From: Vanilla planifolia
Taxonomy: Eukaryota; Streptophyta; Magnoliopsida; Asparagales; Orchidaceae
Length of the DNA: 64,000 bases
Assembly (NCBI GenBank): GCA_023846275.1
Contig: CM043875.1
Coordinates: 865,569-929,568, forward strand
Reading direction: 5' to 3'
Shown: one piece after another, positions 54,201 to 64,000 of the stretch
Position numbering within the stretch: the first letter of the stretch is position 1
Layout of the letters: each line of letters starts with the position of its first letter
The notes under the pieces: generated by a model
Seen by the model: the letters and a program-made list of their open reading frames with translations, nothing else
Databases searched by the model: none
Told to the model about the DNA's origin: nothing
Translations under genes and position numbers: made by a program

Positions 54201-57200
54201 AACCACTATAAGCCGTTTATCGATGACCGCTACCAAAAATCACCCACTTATCATCCATGGTAAAATGTTCATCCATTATAAATTTTTCACCTATTCTTTT
54301 AATCAATTAATGTTAAACGAAGGCAGGCTTCAATGTTAAGCCTAACAAACTAACCTTTTAAGTTTTGAATGTAACCGCAAAACTCAAAGAGCTTTATATC
54401 AATTTGCCTCATGGACTTAATAGGAGGACAGATCATTTAACAGTCCTACACTAACTTTCCTAGAAGTTCAACACATAAGCATTCTCAAAGCCACTTTCAT
54501 CACTCGAGAAAAATCAATTGGTCTTTTATTGGAATTCCAACCATAGCATCTGTTGCATCAAATATTGAATAAAAATGGCACAAATATAATTTTATCATAA
54601 TTAATGAAGAAACTTACAAGACAAGGTCAAATAAATAAATAAAAAATCACCTTTCAATATTGAGAATATAGGTCGAATAAAATGTAAAGGATTTTTTTCT
54701 GCCATAATGTATGGGTATTTCACAAAAGAGATTAAGCAAGCTTTCACAAGCTTTTAGCTCAAAACTCGAGGAAGATAACGACCGTCTGTCACAATGTTCT
54801 GCATCCAACAAATTTGATAGCCCATTTTCAGACTTCGATGATAAAGAACCATCATGCATAGCAAACCCTTCCTTATCAAAAAATACAAAACGCCCTTTAT
54901 CCAACATATTCAACACTTCCACCCAATTTGGAGAGGAATGCAAGTCTAGATCATTTGAAATAGCAAGCGACAAAATAGGAGACAAACAATTCTTTAGAAA
55001 ACTACAAAATGAAGATGAAACACTTTTGGATAACATCTGCCAAGAAAACAAAGAACCCACATTAGAAGTTTAGATGAATAAAAATGCATAAACAAGACAG
55101 CTACATATATTCTGTGAAAATTACTGAAAGATTATTAACAAGAAAATAAAACAATAGTAAAAAGCAAATGATTAAAAGAGCTACGAGTAGTGGAAGAGTG
55201 ATAGATCATTGCCAAGATTATTTACCTACCAATTGTTTTTGCGAAGTAGCACCTCGAAGAAAGGCCAAGCAAATACGACGCAAAATAGCAGCTTGACAAA
55301 AAGATTCTTGGACTTTGCCATCCTTCATAGATGTGTGATTACTCGAACATGGTAAGGTGAAAAGAAAGAGATGTCTCAAGAACCTCTTTAAGTGCTTCTT
55401 GGTAGAATAAGCACACCAAATATCAGCATAATGGCAGAATAGCCACCAAATAACTACAAGTAATGAATTCTCCTCCAATGAGCAAAAGCAGAAATTCCAT
55501 TCACCATCATGAGGCCAGCTACCCTTACGAGCATCATCAATATGAGCATAAGATTTCTGTGCATCCAATAATGAAAGGTGCCCCATTATGAAATTTGTCA
55601 GTTCTGCTGCCTCATTCTTGAAACCCGCAATAAGCCGCTTCAACTTTTTTTTTGAGCTTTTTCCACCAGCATCACAATTTAATTTCTTTTTTTTCAATTG
55701 TGGCGCAACATTGCAACAGAATTCAAATGGTCCAATCAACCTGCTCAAATCCTCAATCCTCCTCAAGGCCATGAGGTGCAATATACAAACCAGAGGAGCA
55801 TATGATGAAAAACTATGAGAAAGAAATTGTAAAGAAAGAATTTTTATGACCTCTGGAAGGGACATTGAAAGTTTTTCTATCCAGGAAAAATACCCTTGAT
55901 CTATAAATTCTGGTTGTTCCAACCAATCCATAGAAGTAGCTGAGACAAAAAGGTCACCTAACGAATAACACGCCTTAAACGACAAATCAGGTGGCATCAG
56001 TATGATTGACTGTCTCCATAAATTTCTAGAAGAAAAATATAATCGAAAGAAAAATAAAAAGATCCAGCAAACGCTCTGCACTAGTACATATGAACTGTTT
56101 CCATGTTCAATTTTTTCAGTATTTGATATTTTACACCCAGTAACAGCAAAAACAAAATCACTAATATTATCTGGTTGTCGCTGCAGGAAATAAGCTAGAC
56201 TTGGACTTAGTATATTTACCAAGCTCTTTACAGAGTTCCCTACAATTATACAGTTTGTCAAAGTAATGGTCAATGAATCAAGTATAGTTGCATATATTTC
56301 ACAGAGAATCCTTCCCAACATTTCAGATCGAACATCTATTTCTAGAATGCACACATCTGCACAATTATCTTCATTTTTTATTTTAGCCAGAGGCAATGAA
56401 CTCTGTCTCATCCATTCCAATGTATCAGCAATGTCAGTATTCAGTAGTTGAATGAAGCTGCCAACCTGGCCTTCTGGCACCGATTTCACAGCATTTACAA
56501 TGGTGGAGCGTAGCTCAGGGGAGCACAACAAAGCTTTTGCAGCTTTTAAACATGATTGAGAAGATAGATATGTTGAGGGAGATAAATTATACACACCAGT
56601 CATATTGCTAGAGTTTACAAGGAATCTCACTGCTTTGCATAGTGCAAACAGGGGAATATTAACCTGCAATACATAAAAGATAACAAAAATATTAACTCCA
56701 TTTGCTAGAACATACAGATAAAAAAAACTGAGCTTTCAAGAATATCAAGAAAGAGAACCCGATAGAAGTTTACTAGTTCAAAATGAACAAATTCAAATAT
56801 TAAAAGTAATTATTGAAAATTGTGTACAAAAGGGATTGATCATAGCAAGATTGTTATTTAAGAAAAGTGTAAGTAATCAAAATACACCGCTTACACTTGC
56901 AAGTAGCAAGTGGTGTTAAATAGTAAATTGCATACAAAGCACATGATTAATATATTAAACTGACAAGTATCCTTAAGGGGCATTTGGTTTGACAACGTTA
57001 TTATTTAATCTGACATTATTTAAATATATTCAATGTTTGATTTACTACTATCATCAACTAATACTTTTAAAATATACAATTTAGCCACTCAAAAATGATA
57101 TTTATATGTGACCTAAATTTGGGTGACATCTACATGTTGATTGTCATGACAATAAAAATAAAAATAACATGCTAATTAGATAACACTTAACCAAACCATA

Positions 57201-59209
57201 AAAAAATACAAGTTTTAGAAAACATTTATATCTAGATAACATTAATATGTAGATGTCAATGCTATCTAATAACACTCAACTAAACACTCCTCAATAAATT
57301 CAGAAGTTATTTGGACAACTACCATAAGTAGTGGAAAGTGGATATGATAAACTCATTGGAAATAGAAATGGCATCATATGTCTGTAATAGGTACAGAAGT
57401 ACAAAAAATGCCACTAACCTGACGAAGTTCAGCATAGACCTTTATAAGATTGCAACCAAGCTTGAATACAACATTTACAAGCAAAGAACTAGGTTTTACA
57501 CCCATATTAGATATATTAGCTGCCAAACACGATAACAACATTAGCCAAATATTCACTAGATTATCTCCAACAACTGCATATTCAATCTCAAATAAATAAG
57601 CAAGAGCCATAACAATCTCCCCCGCTATCGAAGGAAGTATTTTTGTTGCTTCATGGCTTGTTTGCAGGGCTGACAACCAGAAAGAAATCATCCTGTATAA
57701 AATAGAATCAACCACGAAAAAAATTTCTTTTAGGAAACGAAGATGATTTCCTTCAGCAGTATCCTCGTTGCGGACATATATCTTCTCTTGAATGCAGCTC
57801 TCAAGAGTCTGATTAACAGATCTAAGGACACAATGTAATTCAATCAACCCGTCTTCTGATGCCACTGTCAACTCAGACAATTCCTTTTCTGCACGGCATT
57901 TACTTTCATGCAGTAGAGGTTCCATAAATTGCATAAAAACTTCAAAAAGGGGTATTTTACCCTCACAAGCTTCGTTTCCTTTTTTTAATGCCTGATATTT
58001 AACTGAAAAGTAAGCCCCCTGCAGACCCTTGGATTTACTAACAAACAAACGAAACAAACAAGCAAGCCCACCAAATACTGCGACCTTCTTCTCTCCCACA
58101 AGTCCTTCTAGTTTCCGGAATAAATGTCTGTGATAGCTCTCATTAGCTCCTTTTGTTCCCCTCAACAGATTCACAACAGAATTCCTTGAGTTTAAAAACC
58201 CACAAATATGTGAGGGATGAAATATCCCATTTGACAAAACACCTTCAACCAAGCTCAGCATGCCTCCCATGTGCTGTCTATCCTTGGTTCTCACCTGCAA
58301 CAGAACAAGCACTTCAAACAACGGCTCTAGTAGCCTATCTACAAAGACACGGAAGATGTTTTTGGGGCTTGGATGGAATCTCAGAAAACTAGCAAACTGC
58401 TCCAGTAATAGCGTTGAAAGATCCAAATGAACTTTAGCCAATGAAGATGGACGCTCTTCCCCACTAGAAACCCTACTGACAAGATTGAGAACACCAGCAG
58501 CACACGAAATCCATAAGTCCACCCCGACGTTGTAAAAAGCTCTGGAATTGGAAGAAAGAAGAGATGAGAGGAACCCTAAAACATTCTCAAAAAGAAGAAC
58601 GGATTCTTCTCCATCTAAAGAAGAATCAACATCCAGTAAAAACGCCGCTTGATTCAAAACACCTGTTACTGCTCTAAGTAAATTGGGAGAAACTCCAGGT
58701 GAGGACTTCTCTAAACAAAATTTGATTATATCCCAGCATCGGTAGTCCAGGCAAGGATCCCAAGGGTTCGAGCCCCTCCTGTTCTGGCAAGAAGAAATCA
58801 AAAGGGACTCCACCCAATCAAAAACATAGCATAAGGCCCTTGATAACGAAACAAGTTGCAGCTTCACATCACTTGCATTCACTTCACAACTAACAAAATC
58901 GAAAGCTGCTTTGATCTTCCTGTGTAAAACAGAATTATATTTCGAAAAAAGTGAAGCAAACCAAAAAGATAATTATCTACTACTTTGAAATTAATTAGGA
59001 GCAAATTTTCGAAATGACCTTTCTACTTGGAGCTCTTTGTTTTGCAGAGTTAGGATGAGATCAACGTTTTCCCATACATTGTGAAGCTTGGACTTCTTTT
59101 GTTCTGCACTCTTATCTTCATCTTCTTCTTGTGGTTGTTCTTGCGAAATATACTTGTGCCTTTTCCGCTTACCACTACATTCAGCGGCTAAGGGAAGGAA
59201 ACAAACCAT
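36260..59209 (-). CDS. URB2: URB2-like nucleolar pre-rRNA processing protein (ten exons)
   Basis: URB2/NPA2 family protein; the yeast homologue acts with Npa1 and helicase Dbp6 in early 60S ribosomal subunit assembly in the nucleolus. Exons, in order of translation: 59209-59019, 58919-57419, 56663-55230, 55036-54651, 51155-49375, 49058-48635, 46070-45908, 36735-36632, 36512-36421, 36336-36260. All introns are GT-AG, all phases agree, and the total is 2050 aa, about the usual plant length. The N-terminus has a basic stretch (GKRKRHK, 13-19) then the family block LHNVWENVDLILTLQNKELQVER. A second Lys/Arg cluster (about 888-907) may be a nucleolar signal. The conserved C-terminal Urb2 domain uses exons 6-10: WELGEAIKCASFLRRIYEE, then IRHQKDTLGRYASFFLSNY, SGYGPCKVGIAR, EVDEALRPGVYSLIDVC, and the closing HDYQRDFKYEGKV. 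The last three exons sit beyond a 9.2-kb intron that holds a retrotransposon. Copy number and expression cannot be judged here. Confidence 0.93.
37126..37411. repeat. Tandem duplication, about 142-bp unit, in URB2 intron 7
   Basis: The block starting GAATTCATGCATGCAGCC at 37129 recurs at 37271, 142 bases on, with very few differences to the end of the second unit at about 37411. The near identity points to a recent local duplication. It lies between exon 8 and the intronic gypsy element. Confidence 0.92.
40780..40791 (-). other. Primer binding site of gypsy copy B
   Basis: The minus strand reads TAGTATCAGAGC, identical to copy A and 10 of 12 to the tRNA-Met type site. It sets the orientation of the element and the inner end of its LTR. 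Confidence 0.8.
40798..43511 (-). repeat. 5' LTR of gypsy copy B
   Basis: Homologous along its length to 17102-19811. The TATA of the LTR promoter (minus GTATATAAAC) is kept at 41125-41134. The outer end (GAATCA on the plus strand) is kept, whereas the inner TGAT has become TAAT. Outside sequence differs from that of copy A, as expected for independent insertions. A (CT)n tract with a C run lies at about 42323-42352. Confidence 0.7.
40803..40889. repeat. Triple 29-bp tandem repeat at the LTR end, copy B
   Basis: TGTCAACAACACTAA.CTCTTC units begin at 40803, 40832 and 40861, period 29. Copy A has about two units at the same place (from 17105), so the unit number changed after the two copies separated. 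Confidence 0.85.
48371..48428. repeat. Exact 30-bp tandem duplication in URB2 intron 6
   Basis: ATCAGTGAATAAATTTAACA followed by GGTATTGC is present twice, at 48371 and 48401, without differences across the 28 shared bases. It is intronic and probably a recent slippage event. Confidence 0.95.
51570..51646 (-). other. Candidate cassette (premature-stop) exon in URB2 intron 4
   Basis: On the minus strand a 77-base segment is flanked by TTCCAG and GTAAGC, good acceptor and donor sites. Skipping it joins exon 4 to exon 5 in frame and restores the family sequence (NIER then LLLSNIL). Including it after the two-base overhang of exon 4 gives TGA at its thirteenth codon. It could therefore be a poison exon, or chance splice-like sequence. 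In another frame it is open throughout (starts NYSDHDQS). Confidence 0.35.
52032..52222. repeat. Direct repeat pair in URB2 intron 4
   Basis: GCAGAAATCAAAAGGTCAAA and then GAGGGGGTTTTGAATGCAAA occur at about 52032-52110 and again at about 52154-52222, 121-122 bases apart. The middle parts differ by small indels. Confidence 0.8.
52951..53154. repeat. Tandem duplication, about 109-bp unit, in URB2 intron 4
   Basis: The block GAATCCCAC.ATCCAAATAA through CTGATGCAAGAATTA at 52951 is repeated from 53060 with only a few changes. It is intronic and non-coding. Confidence 0.9.
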
Positions 59210-59322
59210 TGCAAAAGACGGTTGATTCTACCAAAAAATAATAAGAGAAAACAGTGGGAGGAGAAGGAGAAGACAGGGTGATGAAGGCGGACGATGGGGA
59301 AGGGAAAGCAAGCGAGAGAGCG

Positions 59323-59324
<2 letters not shown>

Positions 59325-59393
<69 letters not shown>
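59325..59393. repeat. (GA)n microsatellite upstream of URB2
   Basis: An uninterrupted GA run of about 69 bases, 116-184 bases upstream of the URB2 start codon; on the URB2 sense strand it is (CT)n. Pyrimidine-rich tracts are common in plant core promoters and 5' UTRs, so it probably lies in or next to the URB2 5' UTR. The long ORFs across it on both strands are repeat artefacts. Confidence 0.95.
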
Positions 59394-59396
<3 letters not shown>

Positions 59397-59404
59397 TAGA
59401 GATG

Positions 59405-59410
59405 TGGGCC
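59405..59410 (+). promoter_or_regulatory. Site II element (TGGGCC) upstream of URB2
   Basis: TGGGCC, the site II motif bound by TCP factors and frequent in promoters of plant ribosome-biogenesis genes, lies about 200 bases before the URB2 start. No telo-box (AAACCCTAA) was found beside it, which weakens the assignment. Confidence 0.35.
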
Positions 59411-59439
59411 GGAAAGCTCTATGTGTAGGAAGTGTGCAA

Positions 59440-59441
<2 letters not shown>

Positions 59442-59470
<29 letters not shown>
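59442..59470. repeat. Threefold GGCGAGGGC repeat
   Basis: GGCGAGGGC is repeated three times in a row in the GC-rich stretch upstream of URB2, next to the GA microsatellite. Confidence 0.85.
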
Positions 59471-59471
<1 letters not shown>

Positions 59472-59559
59472 AGGTCGCCGAGTTTTATTAGGTAAAATGT
59501 TTCGGGGCGGCCAAACGATTTGGCTCCAAAACGGGATCATAAAATACGCTTATTTCTGA

Positions 59560-61350
59560 GAAATTCACTTTTATTTTTATAAGTGATAAAATTATTTTTT
59601 TAAATTAAAATCGATATAAATTCATATTATCAAATTGTATTCAGTTCAAACAAACCGACTTCCGGTTTTGTTTGATAATTTAAAAGTTGATTTTGTTTTG
59701 AGTAACATCAATCTTTTCAATATATTATTTTTATTTCATATATTTTAAATCAACTCACAATTTAAAAATTAAAAAGATTGTAAGAGTAATTCAAAGCTTT
59801 AAAATATATATACCTGTTAAAATATTAAAAATAAATTAAATTATAATTACTATATTGATAGCTATACCAAATCCAATCCATTAAAATTAAAATATTAAAT
59901 TAAAAATCTAAATATTTTTTACATTTCATGCATAAATAAGCAATTATTTGTTTGATAATCTTTTAATATTACCTTAATTAAACAAAATAATATAATTTTA
60001 AATTAATTTTCTTTAAAAATAAATTAATGTATACAAAATAAAAGTACTTAGAAAATAAATATGAACTTTAGTAAAAAAAAAACCCCCAAACCTCATAAGC
60101 TATTCACTATTTCGACTTTGAAATTAATTTCAATTTTTTGTGTTAATTGGCTTTTTAACATGTTTACAAACATTATTTTATTTAAAAAGTAAATATAAAA
60201 AATTTAAATAAATATCAATGGTTATCTTACAAAAAGATGAAACACAAGTTATTCAATTTTTTATTAATTTTATATAAAGAAATATTAGCAAATTTTAAAA
60301 GAAATTATAGCAAAAATTAAAAAAATGTACAAATAGTGGTATTCAAAGATAGCATCTCCCAATCAGGATGGTATGAATCACTAAAAAAATAATATCATTG
60401 TAACATTAAGCTAAAAAAAATAATATATAATAAAACAAAAAAGTTATATATTTTTTCATCAATTTTTACAATGTATTTTTTGACCTTATATATTTTAAAT
60501 TAATGTACAATTCAAAAATAAAAAAAAGTGTAAGAGTAATTCAAAACTTAAAAATGTATATGTATATGTTAAAATATTAAAAATATGATATTAAAACTCT
60601 GATTTTTTTATTTAATAAATAGTTAAATATGCCATTTCTCACACTCATATTAATATTAATATTAATATTAAATAAAATATTATAAGTTATATGATTTTTA
60701 ATTAATTTATTTTTAAAATAAATTAAATGCAAAAAATAAAAAAATAACTAAATTTTAAAAATGATCTTTATAAAAAAAAGAATAAAAAATATTCGGGTGA
60801 CAAAATAATACGTGATAAGAAAAAAAATTAAAAAGACATCTTAAAATAACCAAATACATTAATATGATATGATGTGAATATGATTAAATGACAACAAATA
60901 ATTTTATGCATATATGATGATCTAATCTTATATAGTATACTATCATATACGATGTACAATTAAAATGAATATTTTGGTCTATTTATATATAAATGTAATG
61001 AAATTTAAGTCTTCATTAGTTTGGAATATATTCTCATCGTCATATCCCATTAGAGAGTATTACACCCATAAAATCAAGCCAAATCTTTACAAACTAAATC
61101 TCATATCTACTTTAGTGGTTTTGTCATCCAACATAAGTGTCTATACCTTTAAGTATTGTCATTTCTTTCTTAATTAGTAGATTAGTTTGTTTATATTCTT
61201 AAGTACTTGCATAAGTTCTTATAGCTTTGATGTGATTTTGTGGATTTAACAATATTGTTGGCATTCTATAATAACCAATAATTTTTTAATCTTTTTAATA
61301 AGATATTATCACATAATAATTAAAAGAAACATCTCGTAAGTCCAACTTAT
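59560..61350. other. AT-rich intergenic spacer between the subtilase and URB2
   Basis: Very AT-rich with no gene seen. It includes a short ATTAAT-type run near 60645-60670. It separates the 3' end of the subtilase gene from the URB2 promoter. Confidence 0.6.
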
Positions 61351-61352
61351 TT

Positions 61353-61358
61353 TTTATT
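61353..61358 (-). terminator. Poly(A) signal of the subtilase gene
   Basis: AATAAA on the minus strand, 63 bases beyond the subtilase stop codon, followed by an AT-rich stretch. Confidence 0.5.
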
Positions 61359-61420
61359 TGCTTAACCAAACACTATTCTTCTCCAATACACGAAGCAACA
61401 GCACTGGCTCAAACAGGGCA

Positions 61421-64000
61421 TCAGAAATAGAGATCTTGAATCACCACCCGTGCTGCAATCGGAATCCTGACAGCATGCTGGCCACCGTCCAGCCATGTCA
61501 GGCTGCCAAACCTGTAGCTCCCTTGCATTCTCTGCCTCGCCAGGAAACGTACAGTAAAAGAATGCACTCTCTGTGTTGCATTAAACTCCAGCACGGAAGG
61601 CTCAACGTTCATATCAATTCCAGGCGGAGCTTGAATGTCTGCCCTGTACACCGCCTCCACCTCACCCACGTTGGTCACCGTTCTCCAGACCGTCAACGAG
61701 GTCTTCAGCTCAGGAATGGCAATAGAGGGCAAGTTGAGAAAGTACAGCGGCTTCGTTGTCTTGCAAGAGTCCGAGACACCGAGCGTGCAGTTTAAGTAGT
61801 CCAAGTAGTCTTTTGAGTCGATGTCGTATACGAGCCCCGGATCTGCAGCTCTGGTTGGCACGATTTGGCCGCCACCGTAGTCGAAGGGGTCGGCAATCTT
61901 CCTCGGCACTCCTTCTGCCTCAACTGTCAGCCCGAAGCCGTCGGTTACCGATGCTTCGGAGCGGAAGAATGTATTGAAATAAGCATCGTTTAAGATCAGA
62001 GCTTAAGAAGAGCTGAAAAGGATTTACCGGTCGTAACAATTGCTGATTTTATTGCAGCAGGCGACCAGTCAGGATGGACGGCCTTGAGTAGAGCAACAAC
62101 GCCGGAGACATGGGGGCAAGCCATGGATGTCCCAGAAAGAAACATGTAAGTTTCCTGAAAAGCCGCCAGGATCGCAACACCCGGGGCGGCAATATCCGGC
62201 TGGAAGTACATTAACTCATTTCAGAGCAGTCATTTTTGAGATCTCGTCTTCTGCAATTTAAAAACTTTGGAGGAAGTACATACCTTGAGCAAATCTGGGT
62301 AGACTGGGCTTGGCCCTCTAGATGAGAAAGCAGCGACCTTTGGCGACAATACAGTTGATCCTATTGCATTCCTTGTCGGGCTGACCTTTGCCTCGGCGGT
62401 GCTGTGAATTAAAACCCAAATCGGCTATTTGTTAAGCTTGACTATTGAAGCTTCAGAACACTTCCATATGCATATAACTCACCTTGACGTTGTTCCATAA
62501 TCTACAATAACATTTGCAATCCTGTAGTCTATGAGAACGCAAGGGATTGCTTTGCAATCATAAAGGAAGTCAAGGAGGTCTATTGAGTACTGTGCATATA
62601 GAAGCCCACTGGCTTCAGCTTCTTTTATATTGGATATAACTTGGGGCAAATCGACCCTAGGCAAGGTTGAAGACGCAGTGGAGGGAGAGTAGCACAGCAC
62701 AAGCTGCTTGGTGGCATTGATGGTTTTTAGAGTTTCTGCATCACAGCTGCGAAATGCAAACCAATGGGACATCTCAAGATGCTATTCTGTCTACAACAGA
62801 TCGACAATTGTGTTGTACATGAGTACCTTCCGCCGTTAACGAGCTCGGTGAGGTCTGTTTGGCTTCCGATGTATATGGATTGGCCCTACAAAGAGCAATG
62901 GGGTTTCACCATCTTCTTTAACCTTATGAAGTTCTTAATGATCTAAACAGATCTGATTTGAGCTTACTACGAGTATCTGCTTATTCCCAAGGGTGATATC
63001 CGTCGCAAAGGATCGGTCAATGGTGGTGGCCGCCACCGTTACGACCCACGGCAGCGCATTCTCGATCGTCTGCGGCGCGGGCCCGTCATTCCCACCCGAA
63101 AACACCACATTGATCCCCCTCGCCACCGCCCGTATCGTCGCCGACGGGTGCCCTTCCCCACCCAACGACAGGGAGAGCACGTCGACTCCGTCGTGGATGG
63201 CGTCGTCGATGGCCTTAAGCACGGTGGCCTCCGGACAATTCCCGGGTCCCCAGCAAGCCTTGTACACCGCGAGACGGGCGCGTGGTGCTCCGCCTCTGGC
63301 CGTCCCCGCGCCAAGCCGGCCTCGGAAGCTCGCGCCTTCGACGAAGTTACCAGCCGCCGTGGACGCGGTGTGTGTTCCGTGGCCATTGAGGTCTCGAGGG
63401 GAGAGGTACTCACCTTTGAGGTCCTCCTTGTCGACGCCCTTGACGTACCACCGAGCTCCGATGATCTTGCGTGTGCAGTTGCTTGGGCCGAAGGCATGTC
63501 CCGTTTTACACTTGCCCTTCCACCGAGAGGGAACCGGGCCATGTCCTTCGTCGGAAAAGCTCCTGGATTCCGGCCAAATGCCTGATATCGACGAACGCCC
63601 CACATCTCTGTCAAACCACATGAATAGACAGCGAAAATGCTTGCATTTACTTATAATAGTCACTTGCCCGTATCAACCACTCCGATGATCACCCCATCTC
63701 CATAGTTAGCATCCTTGAGAAGCCCAGAAGGAGGTTTGCTCTGAGTTAACCCAAGAAAATCCCAGCTCCGCGAGGTGTGCACCCGGTGCGTCCGACTCCG
63801 CTTCACGCTGACCACTTCCGGCGACTCTACAAGATCGAATCCATTCGTTCATAAACTTACAGCAATCCGCCTCAGAGAAACATAATTCATGATATCCACC
63901 TTGGAGTTCCTTGGCTTGCGACTCCGTCAGCCTCACTGCAAACCCAGAGAACGCATGCCTGTAACTGTAAACCATTGAGGCCGCTGCGTCCTCTTTACTG
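61421..64000 (-). CDS. Subtilisin-like serine protease, SBT3-like, 5' end outside window
   Basis: Plant S8 family protease, predicted to be secreted; the signal peptide and start lie beyond 64000. Exons, in order of translation: 64000-63900, 63826-63668, 63581-62968, 62885-62827, 62746-62483, 62401-62284, 62199-62028, 61953-61421; all phases agree, giving about 672 visible residues. The first exons encode the inhibitor propeptide ([16 protein letters not shown], then [23 protein letters not shown]). Catalytic Asp is in VVDTGIWPES, His in NGHGTHTAS, oxyanion Asn in FSGGNDGP (usual wording SAGN.GP) and Ser in [12 protein letters not shown] protease-associated insert lies in the exon starting SCDAETLK, and the last exon holds the fibronectin III-like tail ([16 protein letters not shown]). 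All catalytic residues are present. The intron at 63667-63582 begins with GC; the other six begin with GT. SBT3 placement is by resemblance only. Confidence 0.93.

Noticed and set aside
59181-59559. ORFs with long (Arg-Glu)n or (Ser-Leu)n runs upstream of URB2
   Set aside because: Produced by the GA microsatellite; no family similarity outside the repeat.
62993-63688. Long plus-strand ORF (231 aa) across the subtilase exon
   Set aside because: Antisense shadow of a GC-rich coding exon; the minus frame carries all catalytic motifs of the protease.

Overview
The window reads as plant nuclear DNA: a NAC transcription factor, a PMR5/Cas1p-type (TBL-related) SGNH acyltransferase, a plant URB2 ribosome-biogenesis gene and a plant subtilase lie in AT-rich intergenic DNA full of decayed LTR retrotransposons, LINE fragments and microsatellites. 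Very GC-rich coding exons (acyltransferase N-terminus, subtilase catalytic exon) beside AT-rich introns, and very long TE-bearing introns, suggest a non-grass monocot. That is an inference; no marker fixes the species.

Layout. 1-7755: AT-rich, no gene recognised, one less AT-rich island near 3.44-3.84 kb. 7756-8822 (+): three-exon NAC gene with a poly(A) signal behind it. 9.07-14.2 kb: nest of decayed LTR-type repeats around a broken Ty3/gypsy pol region. 14.45-14.81 kb: compound TG/TA microsatellite. 15564-19811 (-): partial Ty3/gypsy element with a 2.7-kb 5' LTR, primer binding site and gag remnant. 19.8-23.7 kb: intergenic, with one unidentified coding-like fragment. 23677-24720 (-): single-exon AXY9-like acyltransferase gene. 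25.2-35 kb: intergenic, with LINE/RNase H and Tat-type gypsy fragments. 36260-59209 (-): URB2, reassembled here as ten exons (2050 aa) with every junction in phase. 59.3-59.5 kb: GA microsatellite, a site II motif and GC-rich repeats in the URB2 upstream region. 61421-64000 (-): eight visible exons of an SBT3-like subtilase whose 5' end lies beyond the window.

The four genes do not form a pathway: the NAC protein is a predicted regulator, the acyltransferase acts on wall polysaccharides, URB2 acts in nucleolar pre-rRNA processing, and the subtilase is a predicted secreted protease. The main structural points are a second copy of the 2.7-kb-LTR gypsy element inside a 9.2-kb URB2 intron in the sense orientation, a GC-AG intron in the subtilase that an in-frame stop makes the only possible solution, and a candidate premature-stop cassette exon in a URB2 intron. 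I found no CRISPR array, tRNA or rRNA gene, and nothing that I would call a new biological system.
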